A stretch of 42,845 nucleotides of DNA from an uncultured Bacilli bacterium (GTDB lineage: Bacteria; Bacillota_I; Bacilli_A; RF39; UBA660), in the NCBI GenBank assembly GCA_944329195.1, contig CALVHX010000006.1, positions 1 to 42,845 on the forward strand. Direction: 5' to 3'. A program made the translations under genes and the position numbers. Under the pieces are notes generated by a model. That model searched no databases and was not told where the DNA came from. It worked only from the letters and a program-made list of their open reading frames with translations. This document shows positions 31,938 through 40,901 of this stretch, one piece after another (position 1 is the first letter of the stretch; every line of letters starts with the position of its first letter).

Positions 31938-32360
31938 ATGTCAAATAATATAGAAGACATAAAAAGCAGTTTATTTAGGACAATAAATCATGTTGCTTCA
32001 GAAGCACCACAAATGTTAGATGAAATAGTTACTAATACTGTTTTAATCTGGATTATTCAAGAATTTGATGATAAGATGAAAGAATTAATTGGCAGATTAT
32101 CTAAGCTTGAGAACTCAATGTTGTATGCTTTCGGTGAACAGTTCGATTATTGTGTAAATCTGTATTGTTATTACTGTAGAGAGCTTCGTTGGCTATATTA
32201 CAGATACTTATTATTTGAAGAGTTGGTACAATCCAGAAAAATTCAAATCAAGATGCAGACAGACTTACAACTTGTTGAAGAAATTATAGCAAAGCCAAAG
32301 GATCAATTAGAAAGAAAACTAATGGGCCTTAAAAAAATCACGGAAAAAGATATGTATTAG
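31938..32360 (+). CDS. Helical aromatic-rich protein, unknown
   Basis: 140 residues, predicted all-helical, with a striking middle part rich in Tyr and Cys (FGEQFDYCVNLYCYYCRELR, then WLYYRYLLF). No signal peptide. AGGAAAGTGG lies upstream, though the best Shine-Dalgarno core is 10 nt or more from ATG. Own promoter and a hairpin terminator. No family recognised; the Cys cluster (YCxxxYCYYC) could bind metal but lacks a known spacing. Confidence 0.65.
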   Translation: MSNNIEDIKSSLFRTINHVASEAPQMLDEIVTNTVLIWIIQEFDDKMKELIGRLSKLENSMLYAFGEQFDYCVNLYCYYCRELRWLYYRYLLFEELVQSRKIQIKMQTDLQLVEEIIAKPKDQLERKLMGLKKITEKDMY

Positions 32361-32363
32361 AAC

Positions 32364-32404
32364 AAGAGAACTAATCTAATGAAATTACAAGTTCTCTTTT
32401 TATT
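32364..32404 (+). terminator. Terminator after the 31938 gene
   Basis: AAGAGAACT (32364-32372) and AGTTCTCTT (32390-32398), then TTTATTT. Confidence 0.75.
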
Positions 32405-32509
32405 TATAGCTCAATATATAAATTTAAACATTCATTATATAAAAGCGAATTAATTTATAGGTAGCAACATTAATCATATGACATTACATATTTTATCACT
32501 TTAAAGCAA

Positions 32510-32538
32510 TTGACATCTCTAGATAAATAATATATAAT
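32510..32538 (+). promoter_or_regulatory. Promoter of mrnC-rlmB-sigma operon
   Basis: TTGACA (32510-32515), 17-nt spacer, TATAAT (32533-32538): both hexamers consensus. GAGGTAATT then ATG 32560. Confidence 0.85.
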
Positions 32539-32559
32539 AACAAAAGAATTGAGGTAATT

Positions 32560-32931
32560 ATGAATACAAAAAGCATAAATATACAAGCTTTAGCCTTCAT
32601 AGGTGATGCTGTTCTTTCCTTGTATATTAGAGAAGAATTGTTAAAAAAAGGAATTGTTAAAGCCAATATTTTACAAAAAAAGACTACCGAATATGTATCT
32701 GCCAAAGGAGAAGTAAAAATTCTAAATCATCTCATTACTAGCGGCATCTTAACAGAAGAAGAAATAGAAATAATTAGAAGGGGAAGAAATAATAAAAAGG
32801 ACAGCCATCCAAAAAACACTGATATCATAACGTATAAATGGTCGACTGGTTTTGAAGCGCTACTTGGGTATTTGTACCTAAATAATATAGTCCGGTTAAA
32901 GGAAATCCTCAAAGAAATAGAGGTGGAATAA
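32560..32931 (+). CDS. mrnC: Mini-ribonuclease 3 MrnC
   Basis: 123 residues: the RNase III catalytic domain only, without a double-stranded RNA-binding domain, as expected of Mini-III. The catalytic Asp lies in AFIGDAVLSLYIRE (Asp16) and the Glu in TGFEALLGYLYL near residue 104. It matures the ends of 23S rRNA. RRGRNNKKDSHPKN is the family's conserved basic loop. It overlaps rlmB by 1 nt (TAATG). Confidence 0.95.
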   Translation: MNTKSINIQALAFIGDAVLSLYIREELLKKGIVKANILQKKTTEYVSAKGEVKILNHLITSGILTEEEIEIIRRGRNNKKDSHPKNTDIITYKWSTGFEALLGYLYLNNIVRLKEILKEIEVE

Positions 32932-33635
32932 TGCAAATATATGGAAAAAATGTCGCTCTTGAAAAATTGGAAAGTGATAGCAAGATAGAAAAAGCATATA
33001 TTAGTAGAAAATTAAGCGATGAACAAATAATAAATCTACTTAAAAAGAGAAATATTAAAACTATAATTTTAAATAACAGTGAATTAGATAAAATGTGCAA
33101 GGGCCTTCATCAGGGAATAATATTAGAAGTAGAAGATTTTAAAACACATACTTTTGAAGAAGTAATACCAAAAATAAAAAAAGAATATCCACTAATTGTT
33201 ATATTAGATCACCTCGAAGATCCCCACAACTTCGGAGCCATTATAAGAAGCAGTGAAGCATTTGGAGTAGATGCAATTATCATACCAAATGACCGTTCTG
33301 TTGGAATAACAAGTACTGTTGTTAAAACATCCGTTGGTGCCATCGAAAACATAAAAATAATAAAAGTAACAAATATAAATAGCACCATTAATAAGTTGAA
33401 AGAATACGGTTATTGGATAGTTGGAACAGATATGCAAGGAATTGATTACACTACAATAGATTACAAGACTAAAATAGCAATTGTCATAGGTAATGAAGGG
33501 AAAGGATTAAGTAGATTGGTTCGTGAAAACTGTGATTATATAGCAAAAATACCAATGAAGGGAGCAATAAATAGTTTAAATGCATCTGTCGCTGCAGGTA
33601 TATTTTTATCGGAAATAACAAGAAATAGGGGGTAA
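32931..33635 (+). CDS. rlmB: 23S rRNA (guanosine-2'-O)-methyltransferase RlmB / TrmH family
   Basis: 234 residues. An N-terminal L30e-like substrate-binding domain (about 1-75) and a C-terminal SPOUT methyltransferase domain with LDHLEDPHNFGAIIRSSEAF, the knotted IVIGNEGKGLSRLVRENCD and IPMKGAINSLNASVAAGIFL. RlmB methylates G2251 of 23S rRNA; some Bacillota homologues act on other sites, so the exact target is inferred from position in the mrnC-rlmB-sigH block. Confidence 0.93.
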   Translation: MQIYGKNVALEKLESDSKIEKAYISRKLSDEQIINLLKKRNIKTIILNNSELDKMCKGLHQGIILEVEDFKTHTFEEVIPKIKKEYPLIVILDHLEDPHNFGAIIRSSEAFGVDAIIIPNDRSVGITSTVVKTSVGAIENIKIIKVTNINSTINKLKEYGYWIVGTDMQGIDYTTIDYKTKIAIVIGNEGKGLSRLVRENCDYIAKIPMKGAINSLNASVAAGIFLSEITRNRG

Positions 33636-33637
33636 TT

Positions 33638-34204
33638 ATGGAAAATGATTATGAATTAGTATATTTAGCAAAAGAAAATGATGAGATAGCCATCGAAATA
33701 TTGTATAAAAAATATCACACATTTATACAAAAAACTGTTAAAAAGTATTCTAGATATAATCGCGATAATGAAGAAGATTTTTTAAATGAGGCTAATCTTT
33801 CTTTTTATAATGCAATAAAAACATATAAAGATGATAATGCCTTTGTTACCTATTTAAATAGGTGTTTAAAAAGTAGCCTTCTAAATTATTACAAAAAAAT
33901 AAATAGAAAGAAAAATAAATTCTTAAATGAGGCCATATACACTACAGAAAATGATGAAAATAATAATATCGTAATTGGCGATAATAAATATAACCCAGAA
34001 GTAATATTAATTGAGGAAGAAAAATGTAGTCATCTAAAAAAAAGTATTATAGAAAAATTATCATGGAAGGAAGAACTAGTATTCCAATTAAAAATTCAAA
34101 ACTATTCTGCTAAAGAAATAGCGGAAATTACGGATAATAATCTTAAAACTGTCTATAATATACTTAAGAGAATAAAAGACAAAATTGTCAAATTAATGTC
34201 ATAA
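33638..34204 (+). CDS. Sigma-70 family factor in the sigH position
   Basis: 188 residues. Region 2 (LVYLAKENDEIAIEILYKKY, then YSRYNRDNEEDFLNEANLSF and ALKTYKD-like NAIKTYKDDNAFVTYLNRCL) and region 4 (WKEELVFQLKIQNYSAKEIA, LKTVYNILKRIKDKI) are visible, so it is a compact two-domain sigma factor. In Bacillus sigH follows mrnC-rlmB-yacP; here yacP is missing and this gene follows directly. Sigma-H starts sporulation and competence. The sequence is divergent, so orthology rests on position. It begins 2 nt after rlmB. Confidence 0.8.
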   Translation: MENDYELVYLAKENDEIAIEILYKKYHTFIQKTVKKYSRYNRDNEEDFLNEANLSFYNAIKTYKDDNAFVTYLNRCLKSSLLNYYKKINRKKNKFLNEAIYTTENDENNNIVIGDNKYNPEVILIEEEKCSHLKKSIIEKLSWKEELVFQLKIQNYSAKEIAEITDNNLKTVYNILKRIKDKIVKLMS

Positions 34205-34268
34205 GATAATAGAGTATTTACTTTTTATAATCTTTATTATATACTATACCTAGATAAGGAGGAGCCTT

Positions 34269-34568
34269 ATGATATCAGAAGAATTAAAAATTAAGATTAT
34301 TTATGCTGTTATTAGAGCTGACTCGAAAGAAGAAATTATAGGAAGTATGCAATCATTATTAGGAATAGGAGACAACAAGACAACCGAAGGACTAACTACT
34401 ACTAGTCATGCAGATAACTTTGAAGGTATATATGAGCCGGAGCATATAAGCCAAGTCGAGGAAGACCTTGCCCAAACTGGATTTAGCATGGGTGCCACAG
34501 AGCCTATGTATACTAGTGAAATCCCTATCCCTAATCCATATGGAGGAAGTAGAAGGTTAATTAAATAA
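34269..34568 (+). CDS. Small protein with disordered acidic tail, unknown
   Basis: 99 residues with a very strong AAGGAGGAG before ATG. A helical head (ISEELKIKIIYAVIRADSKE ...) is followed by a flexible Thr/Glu/Pro-rich tail that ends SRRLIK. No membrane helix, no signal peptide. Its own promoter candidate (TTTACT ... TATACT) and a terminator frame it. Not recognised. Its layout resembles the 31323 gene. Confidence 0.6.
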   Translation: MISEELKIKIIYAVIRADSKEEIIGSMQSLLGIGDNKTTEGLTTTSHADNFEGIYEPEHISQVEEDLAQTGFSMGATEPMYTSEIPIPNPYGGSRRLIK

Positions 34569-34581
34569 GTGAGTTTAAAGC

Positions 34582-34604
34582 AATGCTATCAAAAGCATTT
34601 TTTT
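34582..34604 (+). terminator. Terminator before uvrA
   Basis: AATGCT and AGCATT arms around ATCAAA, then seven T residues. The uvrA promoter (TTGCTC-18-TATAAT, 34606-34635) starts right behind it. Confidence 0.75.
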
Positions 34605-34666
34605 ATTGCTCAATAATGTGAAATTATGATATAATATCAAAGACGTGTACGGAAGGTGATATAAAT

Positions 34667-37489
34667 ATGGATAAAATAATAATAAAAGGAGCTAGAGAAA
34701 ATAATTTAAAGAATATAAATATAGAAATCCCTAAAAACAAATTAGTTGTCATGACAGGAGTATCGGGAAGCGGAAAATCATCACTTGCTTTTGATACTAT
34801 ATATGCAGAGGGACAGAGAAGGTATGTCGAAAGTTTGTCTGCTTATGCAAGACAATTTCTAGATAACACAGGAAAGCCAGATGTAGATACCATAGAAGGA
34901 TTATCGCCAAGCATATCGATCGATCAAAAGACAACCAATAAAAATCCGCGAAGTACTGTCGGTACAGTGACCGAAATATATGACTATTTAAGGTTACTAT
35001 TTGCAAGAGTAGGAGTGCCATATTGTCCAAATCATAATATACCGATAACATCGCAGTCGATAGAAGAAATGACAAACAGAGTTTTAGACTTAAAAGAAGA
35101 CACTAAAATAATGGTTATGGCTCCAGTTATCAAAGGAGAGAAAGGAACACAAAAAGAACTTTTCGAGAAATTAAGAAAAGAGGGATTTGTAAGAGTAAAA
35201 GTAGATAACGAACTAAAAGATTTAGCGGCAGATATAGAATTAGAAAAGAATAAAAAACACAGTATTTCTGTTATCATAGACAGATTAGTAATCAAAGATG
35301 GAATAAGAAGTAGACTATATTCATCATTAGAAACAGCGTCTAATCTAGGAAAGGGTAAGGTAATAATAGATGTCATAGGAGGAGAAGAAATACTTTTGTC
35401 TGAAGATTATGCTTGCCCATACTGTGATTATTCCCTAGAAGAGTTAGAGCCACGCATATTTTCATTCAATGCTCCTTATGGATCATGTGACAATTGTAAA
35501 GGCTTAGGAGTTACATATAAAATAGATATAGATCTAGTTATACCAGACAAGACAAAGTCTATTTTAGAAGGAGCTATTAAGCCCATAAACCTAGAGGAAG
35601 AATCGAGCATAACATATACTGAACTTACTACAGTAGCAGAGTTTTATAATATTGACTTATCAAAATCAATAAAAGATTTGACAAAGGAAGAACTAAATAT
35701 TATACTTTATGGTTCCAAAGATCCAATCACATTTAACTATAAATCTAAAAATGGAAACACTAGAAAAACAACAAACTATTATGAAGGAATCATTACCAAT
35801 TTAGAAAGAAGATACATTGAAACAAAAAGCACATGGATAAGAGATTGGATTGAAACATACATGACAGAAACAGAATGTCAAAAGTGTCATGGCTCTAGAT
35901 TGAAAGCATCTGTTTTAAATGTTCTCATAAACAAAAAAAATATTTATGAAATAACATGCATGTCGATAGAGGAATTAAAAGAGTTCATATCAAATTTAAA
36001 ATTAACAAAAGAACAGCAAGAAATATCCGAAATAGTAGTTAAGGAAATACTATCTAGATTAAATTTTCTAAATAATGTAGGTTTAGGATATTTAACATTG
36101 GCAAGAGAAGCTGGAACTTTGTCAGGTGGAGAAAGTCAGAGAATAAGACTTGCCACACAAATAGGGTCGAGACTAACAGGAGTACTATATGTTTTAGATG
36201 AACCAAGTATTGGCCTTCACCAAAGAGATAACCAAAAACTAATAAATTCACTATTAGAAATGAGAGATTTAGGTAATTCCCTAATAGTCGTCGAACATGA
36301 CACTGATACAATGCTTTCAGCAGATTACTTAATAGATATAGGACCAGGTGCTGGTGAAGCTGGAGGATATGTAGTAGCGGAAGGCACTCCAGAAGAAGTA
36401 ATGAACAACGAAAAAAGTATTACTGGTAGATATTTAAAAGGATTAGAAAAAATAGATATACCTAAAACAAGAAGAAAAGGAAATAAAAAGTATCTTGAAA
36501 TAAAAGGAGCCAAAGAAAATAATTTAAAAAATATAAATGTTAAAATACCACTAGGGACAATGACTTTGATCACAGGAGTATCAGGCTCTGGTAAATCAAC
36601 TCTTATAAATGAAATATTATATAAATCACTTGCTTCTTACGTTTACGGTTCAAAATTAAAGCCTGGAAAGCATAAAGAAATAAAAGGATTAGATAATGTA
36701 GACAAAGTCGTTCAGATAACACAAGCACCAATAGGAAGAACTCCAAGGAGCAATCCAGCTACTTACACTGGTGTATTTGATGATATAAGGGAGATCTTTG
36801 CAGAGACAAAAGAATCAAAAATAAGGGGATATGACAAAGGAAGGTTCAGTTTTAACGTTAAAGGAGGCAGATGTGAAGCTTGCTGGGGTGATGGTGTAAA
36901 AAAAATAGAGATGCACTTTTTGCCAGATGTATATGTTCCATGTGAAGTATGTGGTGGAACAAGATATAATAGGGAGACACTAGAAATAAAATACAAAGAA
37001 AAAAGCATTTTTGATGTATTAAATTTAAGAGTAGATGAAGCAATGAAATTTTTTGAGAACCATCCGAAGGTCTTAAATAAGTTACAAGTATTACATGATG
37101 TCGGTCTAGGTTATGTAAAATTAGGGCAACCCGCTCCTACATTATCGGGAGGTGAAGCAGCCAGAGTAAAACTAGCTAAAGAGCTTCAGAAGAAGCCTAC
37201 TGGAAAAACTGTTTTTATCTTAGATGAGCCAACAACAGGTCTTCATCAAGATGATATCAAAAAACTGCTAGTTATTTTAGAAAGAATCGTCGATAACGGT
37301 GATACTGTTATTATTATCGAACACAATTTGGATGTCATTAAAATAGCCGATTACATAATAGATTTAGGTCCAGAAGGAGGTAGTGGTGGAGGAACTATCG
37401 TAGCTACTGGTACCCCTGAAGAAGTATCTAAAGTAAAAGAGTCTTATACTGGACAGTTCTTAAAAGATATATTAAAGAATAATAAATAA
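34667..37489 (+). CDS. uvrA: Excinuclease ABC subunit A
   Basis: 940 residues, full length. Two ABC ATPase modules recognise DNA damage in nucleotide excision repair. First Walker A is [14 protein letters not shown], zinc finger [10 protein letters not shown]...CDNCKGLG, first signature [12 protein letters not shown], Walker [13 protein letters not shown]. The second half has [13 protein letters not shown], the UvrA zinc motif CEACWGDG...[18 protein letters not shown] and [12 protein letters not shown]. uvrB, often adjacent, is not in the window. The gene is monocistronic, with its own promoter and a strong terminator that belongs to the hairpin group described at 37523. Confidence 0.98.
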   Translation: MDKIIIKGARENNLKNINIEIPKNKLVVMTGVSGSGKSSLAFDTIYAEGQRRYVESLSAYARQFLDNTGKPDVDTIEGLSPSISIDQKTTNKNPRSTVGTVTEIYDYLRLLFARVGVPYCPNHNIPITSQSIEEMTNRVLDLKEDTKIMVMAPVIKGEKGTQKELFEKLRKEGFVRVKVDNELKDLAADIELEKNKKHSISVIIDRLVIKDGIRSRLYSSLETASNLGKGKVIIDVIGGEEILLSEDYACPYCDYSLEELEPRIFSFNAPYGSCDNCKGLGVTYKIDIDLVIPDKTKSILEGAIKPINLEEESSITYTELTTVAEFYNIDLSKSIKDLTKEELNIILYGSKDPITFNYKSKNGNTRKTTNYYEGIITNLERRYIETKSTWIRDWIETYMTETECQKCHGSRLKASVLNVLINKKNIYEITCMSIEELKEFISNLKLTKEQQEISEIVVKEILSRLNFLNNVGLGYLTLAREAGTLSGGESQRIRLATQIGSRLTGVLYVLDEPSIGLHQRDNQKLINSLLEMRDLGNSLIVVEHDTDTMLSADYLIDIGPGAGEAGGYVVAEGTPEEVMNNEKSITGRYLKGLEKIDIPKTRRKGNKKYLEIKGAKENNLKNINVKIPLGTMTLITGVSGSGKSTLINEILYKSLASYVYGSKLKPGKHKEIKGLDNVDKVVQITQAPIGRTPRSNPATYTGVFDDIREIFAETKESKIRGYDKGRFSFNVKGGRCEACWGDGVKKIEMHFLPDVYVPCEVCGGTRYNRETLEIKYKEKSIFDVLNLRVDEAMKFFENHPKVLNKLQVLHDVGLGYVKLGQPAPTLSGGEAARVKLAKELQKKPTGKTVFILDEPTTGLHQDDIKKLLVILERIVDNGDTVIIIEHNLDVIKIADYIIDLGPEGGSGGGTIVATGTPEEVSKVKESYTGQFLKDILKNNK

Positions 37490-37496
37490 TTAAATG

Positions 37497-37528
37497 CCTC
37501 ATTAACCTAGAGTTTAATGAGGTTTTTT
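37497..37528 (+). terminator. uvrA terminator (8-nt loop hairpin)
   Basis: CCTCATTAA and TTAATGAGG, loop CCTAGAGT, followed by six T residues. The T-run is at once the left arm of the next hairpin. Confidence 0.9.
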
Positions 37529-37579
37529 GAAGCCTATAGTCTTCAAAAAATAATTTTAAAGTCTAAAGCCTTTAAAATT
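37523..37579. repeat. Two back-to-back hairpins with 8-nt loops (left group)
   Basis: First: TTTTTTGAAG, loop CCTATAGT, CTTCAAAAAA (37523-37550). Second: AATTTTAAAG, loop TCTAAAGC, CTTTAAAATT (37552-37579). Both have perfect 10-bp stems. Read on the minus strand the first loop is ACTATAGG, matching the loops of the right group at 38067-38120. Confidence 0.85.
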
Positions 37580-37696
37580 AAAACACCATTTCATTTGTAA
37601 AAAGATAAATAGATGTACAAAATAATACTAGCATCAAAATATTCGTATAACATATTGAAAAAAACGTAAAGAGAAGAAAACGAAAGTGTAAACTGA

Positions 37697-38054
37697 TACA
37701 CCGATAATAATGATGATGGTCATGGGCATGAGCATTGGAATAAAGCTGACGACTATAATAGTAGAAAAATGCGGATTTCAGTAGAAATGAAAGTAATCCA
37801 CATAGTAACCTATCAACTGGAGAAGTTCAAGTTATAGTGATTACCATTTGACAGCAGCTTGTGTGAAACACTATTATAAAATAGCTCCAATAATTGTAGA
37901 GAAAATAGATAAAGATAATATAGTTGATTATTGTGTAAAACAAATAGAAAATGAAAATTATACTGATAATTGTAAAAGATATGAAGACAGTATACTAGTG
38001 TTTAAGAGAACTTACACCAATGATAAATCTAAAAAAGAGTATTATGATAAATAG
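37697..38054 (+). pseudogene. Broken CFI-box-CTERM-type gene
   Basis: Two frames preserve parts of one protein. In 37697-37837 an open frame reads DDGHGHEHWNKADDYNSRK, a His/Asp-rich stretch, and ends in a stop. In 37848-38054 another frame reads TAACV followed by KHYYKIAPIIVEKIDKDNIV and ends YYDK. The pairing of a T(A/T)ACV box with (E/K)YYKIAPxIVxxI is the C-terminal CFI-box pattern of Bacillota proteins, but the middle DDCxELxxLRxFRD segment is deleted. Function unknown even in intact relatives. It lies between two hairpin groups. Confidence 0.55.
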
Positions 38055-38066
38055 ATTAAAAACCAT

Positions 38067-38120
38067 TAAATTAGAGACCTTAGGCTCTAATTTACTTCTT
38101 AAGACTAAAGGCTTAAGAAG
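38067..38120. repeat. Two back-to-back hairpins with 8-nt loops (right group)
   Basis: First: TAAATTAGAG, loop ACCTTAGG, CTCTAATTTA (38067-38094). Second: CTTCTTAAG, loop ACTAAAGG, CTTAAGAAG (38095-38120). Perfect stems of 10 and 9 bp, no T-run after them, and loops of the same type as the left group in opposite orientation. Confidence 0.85.
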
Positions 38121-38131
38121 AATAATAAAAT

Positions 38132-38164
38132 AAAGATAATTCCAAATAAAGAATTATCTTTTTA
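38132..38164 (+). terminator. Bidirectional terminator between the CFI-box remnant and herA
   Basis: AAAGATAATTC, loop CAAATAAA (8 nt), GAATTATCTTT, with A-rich left and T-rich right flanks. It lies 14 nt beyond the minus-strand herA stop. Confidence 0.8.
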
Positions 38165-38177
38165 TAATATATACCAA

Positions 38178-39938
38178 TTAATTATGTAAATACCAAGTCT
38201 TATTAATATCACAACTTTGACTTAGAGGTTCAGGATTAGGCCTATCTAAAATAGCAATAGTAGGCATCTTGAAAGCCGTCCCAAACATGATACAAGTACC
38301 TGGATGTAGCGTTTTAATTTTATTAGTCAATGTAATATCAGCACTTGATATAATATCTTTAATAAACTGCAAATCTTTAGGATGAAACATTTTAAATACC
38401 AGGAAATTACTACATTGCGATATTGTAGTCTCCGAAAGTTCAGAAGGCCTTTGAGAAACAATTCCTAAAAGTAATCCATATTTTCTGCCTTCTTTGGTAA
38501 TTCTTTCGAAAATATTATACCCTAAGATATCGACATCACTATCATTCTGTACGTAGCGGTGCGCTTCTTCTAAAACAATGTGAAAGGGCATTGTAGCTCT
38601 TTGATTTAAAGAGACAATATAATCAAAGAATAGCTTTGAATAAATTTTCACTATGTTCTTTGCAAATCTATCATCGACATAATTAATATTAAAGTTGACA
38701 ATCTGTGCCTTTCTACCGTTAGGACAAGTAAGTAGTAAATTAATATATCCTTCTCTATTAATATATCCATCATAATCAAAATATCTAGCATAATCACTAT
38801 TCATAAGATTATTAAATCTAACTTTGAGTACATTAGCAAGTTCAAAAGCAGCATCGCTATTTAAAGTACCTTCTGAAATTAAAGCAAATTCTAGAGCAGT
38901 AGAAAAATCTTTCATTGTATACATGTACTCACCATTTGGTAAAGAAAGCTCAAAGTTAGTAAGACATAAACTCTCTAAATATTCAATGACAAGTTCAACA
39001 TCAGAAAACTCACCACTTTGCTCGACAAACAAGCACTGCCTGATTGTTCTAGTCCATCCTCCCTTTTCAAGTTTAACTTCTAAATTGAGATTAGCAGTAT
39101 TAAACTTTGTAAGTATCGACACAAACTTATTCCTAATTAAGCTAGGAGCCTTACCAGAAAAAAGCACATCGAGCAAACATCTGGCTATTATATCATTCTT
39201 CTGATTAATAACCTCTTCTTCTTTACGAGAAAAGTAGCTAACTAGTTTAAGAGCCTTTTCGATGACAGGAATTTGTTCTTTAGAAGTGGCGTTCATAAGA
39301 AGACATAAATCATCAACACCAAGAAGCCAGAAAGGATAACTTAAAATTTCAAACTCTGCACTATTTAAATCAGTTGTATACACTTTGTAGTTAATATTTT
39401 CATTAACTTCGTGTATCCTAGAAAAAGCTCTTTGATACTCACCGTAAGCATCAAATAGAAAAATATTAGAATAGAAGGGTAAAGTTTTACACTGATAAAA
39501 AATACCTTGAAGAATTTTAGCAACCGAATAAGATTTACCACTTCCAGAGTTACCTAAAATAGCAAAATGATTAGAAAAGAAATTTCCAACATCAAGTTTA
39601 ATGTCGTAATCAGGATAAATATACGATTTTCCAAGCTTTATTGTATTTGGCGAATCATTATTTAAGACAATGTCCAAAATACTATTGTCAATTAAATAGC
39701 ACCCCGCTTTAAAAGATGGTTTTGAAATATCTCCAAATAAAAATTTACTATCTTTAATTTCTCCAACTAGTGAAACTTGCATTATTCCATTTCCAATAGC
39801 TATAACCTCACCTATATTAATAACGTTTCCATCTCTAAAGACAACATTCTTACTGATAAGTCCATCATAATCATAAATATTAACTTGCAACTGTACCGAC
39901 ACAATATTATCATTAATAGCAATAATTTTCCCCAACAT
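38178..39938 (-). CDS. HerA-like hexameric DNA-translocating ATPase
   Basis: 586 residues with AGGTGA before ATG. An N-terminal HAS-barrel-like beta domain (1-115) precedes a DUF87/HerA RecA-fold ATPase: Walker A GNSGSGKSYSVA (129-140), FLFDAYGEY, Walker B with FHIVLEEAHRYV near residue 460, and the arginine-finger region GIVSQRPSEL. HerA normally works with NurA nuclease in DNA end resection, or with Sir2/DUF4297-type effectors in phage defence. None of these partners is within the window, so this is an orphan. The upstream gene on this strand has its own terminator. Confidence 0.9.
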   Translation of the reverse strand: MLGKIIAINDNIVSVQLQVNIYDYDGLISKNVVFRDGNVINIGEVIAIGNGIMQVSLVGEIKDSKFLFGDISKPSFKAGCYLIDNSILDIVLNNDSPNTIKLGKSYIYPDYDIKLDVGNFFSNHFAILGNSGSGKSYSVAKILQGIFYQCKTLPFYSNIFLFDAYGEYQRAFSRIHEVNENINYKVYTTDLNSAEFEILSYPFWLLGVDDLCLLMNATSKEQIPVIEKALKLVSYFSRKEEEVINQKNDIIARCLLDVLFSGKAPSLIRNKFVSILTKFNTANLNLEVKLEKGGWTRTIRQCLFVEQSGEFSDVELVIEYLESLCLTNFELSLPNGEYMYTMKDFSTALEFALISEGTLNSDAAFELANVLKVRFNNLMNSDYARYFDYDGYINREGYINLLLTCPNGRKAQIVNFNINYVDDRFAKNIVKIYSKLFFDYIVSLNQRATMPFHIVLEEAHRYVQNDSDVDILGYNIFERITKEGRKYGLLLGIVSQRPSELSETTISQCSNFLVFKMFHPKDLQFIKDIISSADITLTNKIKTLHPGTCIMFGTAFKMPTIAILDRPNPEPLSQSCDINKTWYLHN

Positions 39939-40088
39939 ATTCTATTTCACCTATCATAAGTATAACAAAAAAACATAAAAAAGTATATATAAAAAATGAA
40001 GTTTCCATGGCAACCGTGCTTTAGAGAAACTTAAATCGTGGATATTACTCTAATGATATATGCACTTCTATGGTATATAATAAAATAA

Positions 40089-40123
40089 AAACTATAGATA
40101 GTCCTTAAGTTTATCTATAGTTT
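40089..40123 (-). terminator. Terminator of the 40092 gene
   Basis: AAACTATAGATA and TATCTATAGTTT, 12-bp perfect arms, 11-nt loop, with T-rich tracts on both strands (A-run at 40082-40091 on the plus strand). It separates this gene from herA. Confidence 0.8.
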
Positions 40124-40529
40124 TTTCTTGAAACTTTAAAAACTCCTTAGCAAGTTCCAATTCATTATAGCTAACTTCATCTTTATATTGTTTAATCTTC
40201 TTTTCCATATCTATACTACCCATTGAAATCCCCTTAATGAGTAAATCCGCAATTGCACTATCGCTATTGTCACTTTTCACTTCTTTACTAATTCCCATTT
40301 TAGTCATCATTTTTACAAAAAAACTTACATCGGATATTTCAGAATCATTTCTTTTCAAAAATTTTTTAGTTTTACTCTTCCACTTTTCATATTCTTTTAA
40401 AATTTCTTCAATATATTTTTTAATCTTATTATCTCTTTCCTTCAAATCACTAAGTAGCTTTGTAAGTGTATAAGAAGCCATTTCAGCATCCTGATATATA
40501 TGAAGAGCAAGTTCTTTATTTTCGTTCAT
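40092..40529 (-). CDS. Four-helix, ferritin-like-fold protein of unknown function
   Basis: 145 residues, all helical. The pattern IYQDAEMASYTLTKLLSDLK, then KKYIEEILKEYEKW, FFVKMMTKMGISKEV, ADLLIKGISMGSIDMEKKIK and a final ELELAKEFLKFQEKTIDKLK matches an uncharacterised protein widespread in Bacillota with AEMxIQGxxMGxxDM in helix 4. The helix layout suggests a ferritin-like bundle but metal ligands are not obvious. Shine-Dalgarno GGGAGAA. Monocistronic, ended by its own terminator. Confidence 0.7.
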   Translation of the reverse strand: MNENKELALHIYQDAEMASYTLTKLLSDLKERDNKIKKYIEEILKEYEKWKSKTKKFLKRNDSEISDVSFFVKMMTKMGISKEVKSDNSDSAIADLLIKGISMGSIDMEKKIKQYKDEVSYNELELAKEFLKFQEKTIDKLKDYL

Positions 40530-40901
40530 AAAGTTTTCTCCCTTCTGTTATATTATGGATAAAAATTAAAAAAATATAATTAATATTTTCAAAGACTAAT
40601 AAATATTGGATTCATACAAGTACATTACTTCAAGCTTATCATAATTACTTATATTACAAAGTTAATATAATAATATTTAAATTTTTAAATATAAAATTTA
40701 GTTTGCTCTGCAGTCGTGCTACAAGATTCAGAGCACTGTATCTTTTAACACGAGAAGAATATTAGTAAATAAAAAATAATATTTGACAAAAATAATCTAT
40801 AAATAGTTGATTTAAATTCTATTTTGCTTTATGATATTTATGTCAAAAGGTTAAATTATAAATAAAAAAACTGAATGATATGATAGAGAAAGAGGTATTA
40901 T
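40530..40901. other. 372-nt divergent intergenic region
   Basis: No gene seen. It holds the promoters of the two divergent neighbours. Two TTTGACA-like elements in opposite orientation (TTTGACA near 40782 and TGTCAAA near 40847) could be -35 boxes or arms of an operator about 60 nt apart. GTGCT and GAGCAC segments near 40710-40737 can pair across about 20 nt. Nothing stronger. Confidence 0.35.

Noticed and set aside
38178-40529. HerA and the four-helix protein as one defence operon
   Set aside because: A perfect 12-bp terminator and a further 120 nt of non-coding DNA separate them, and the four-helix protein belongs to a widespread family not tied to HerA.
40700-40760. Possible small RNA in the divergent intergenic region
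   Set aside because: Only short imperfect pairings (GTGCT/GAGCAC) and no terminator; not enough to call an RNA gene.
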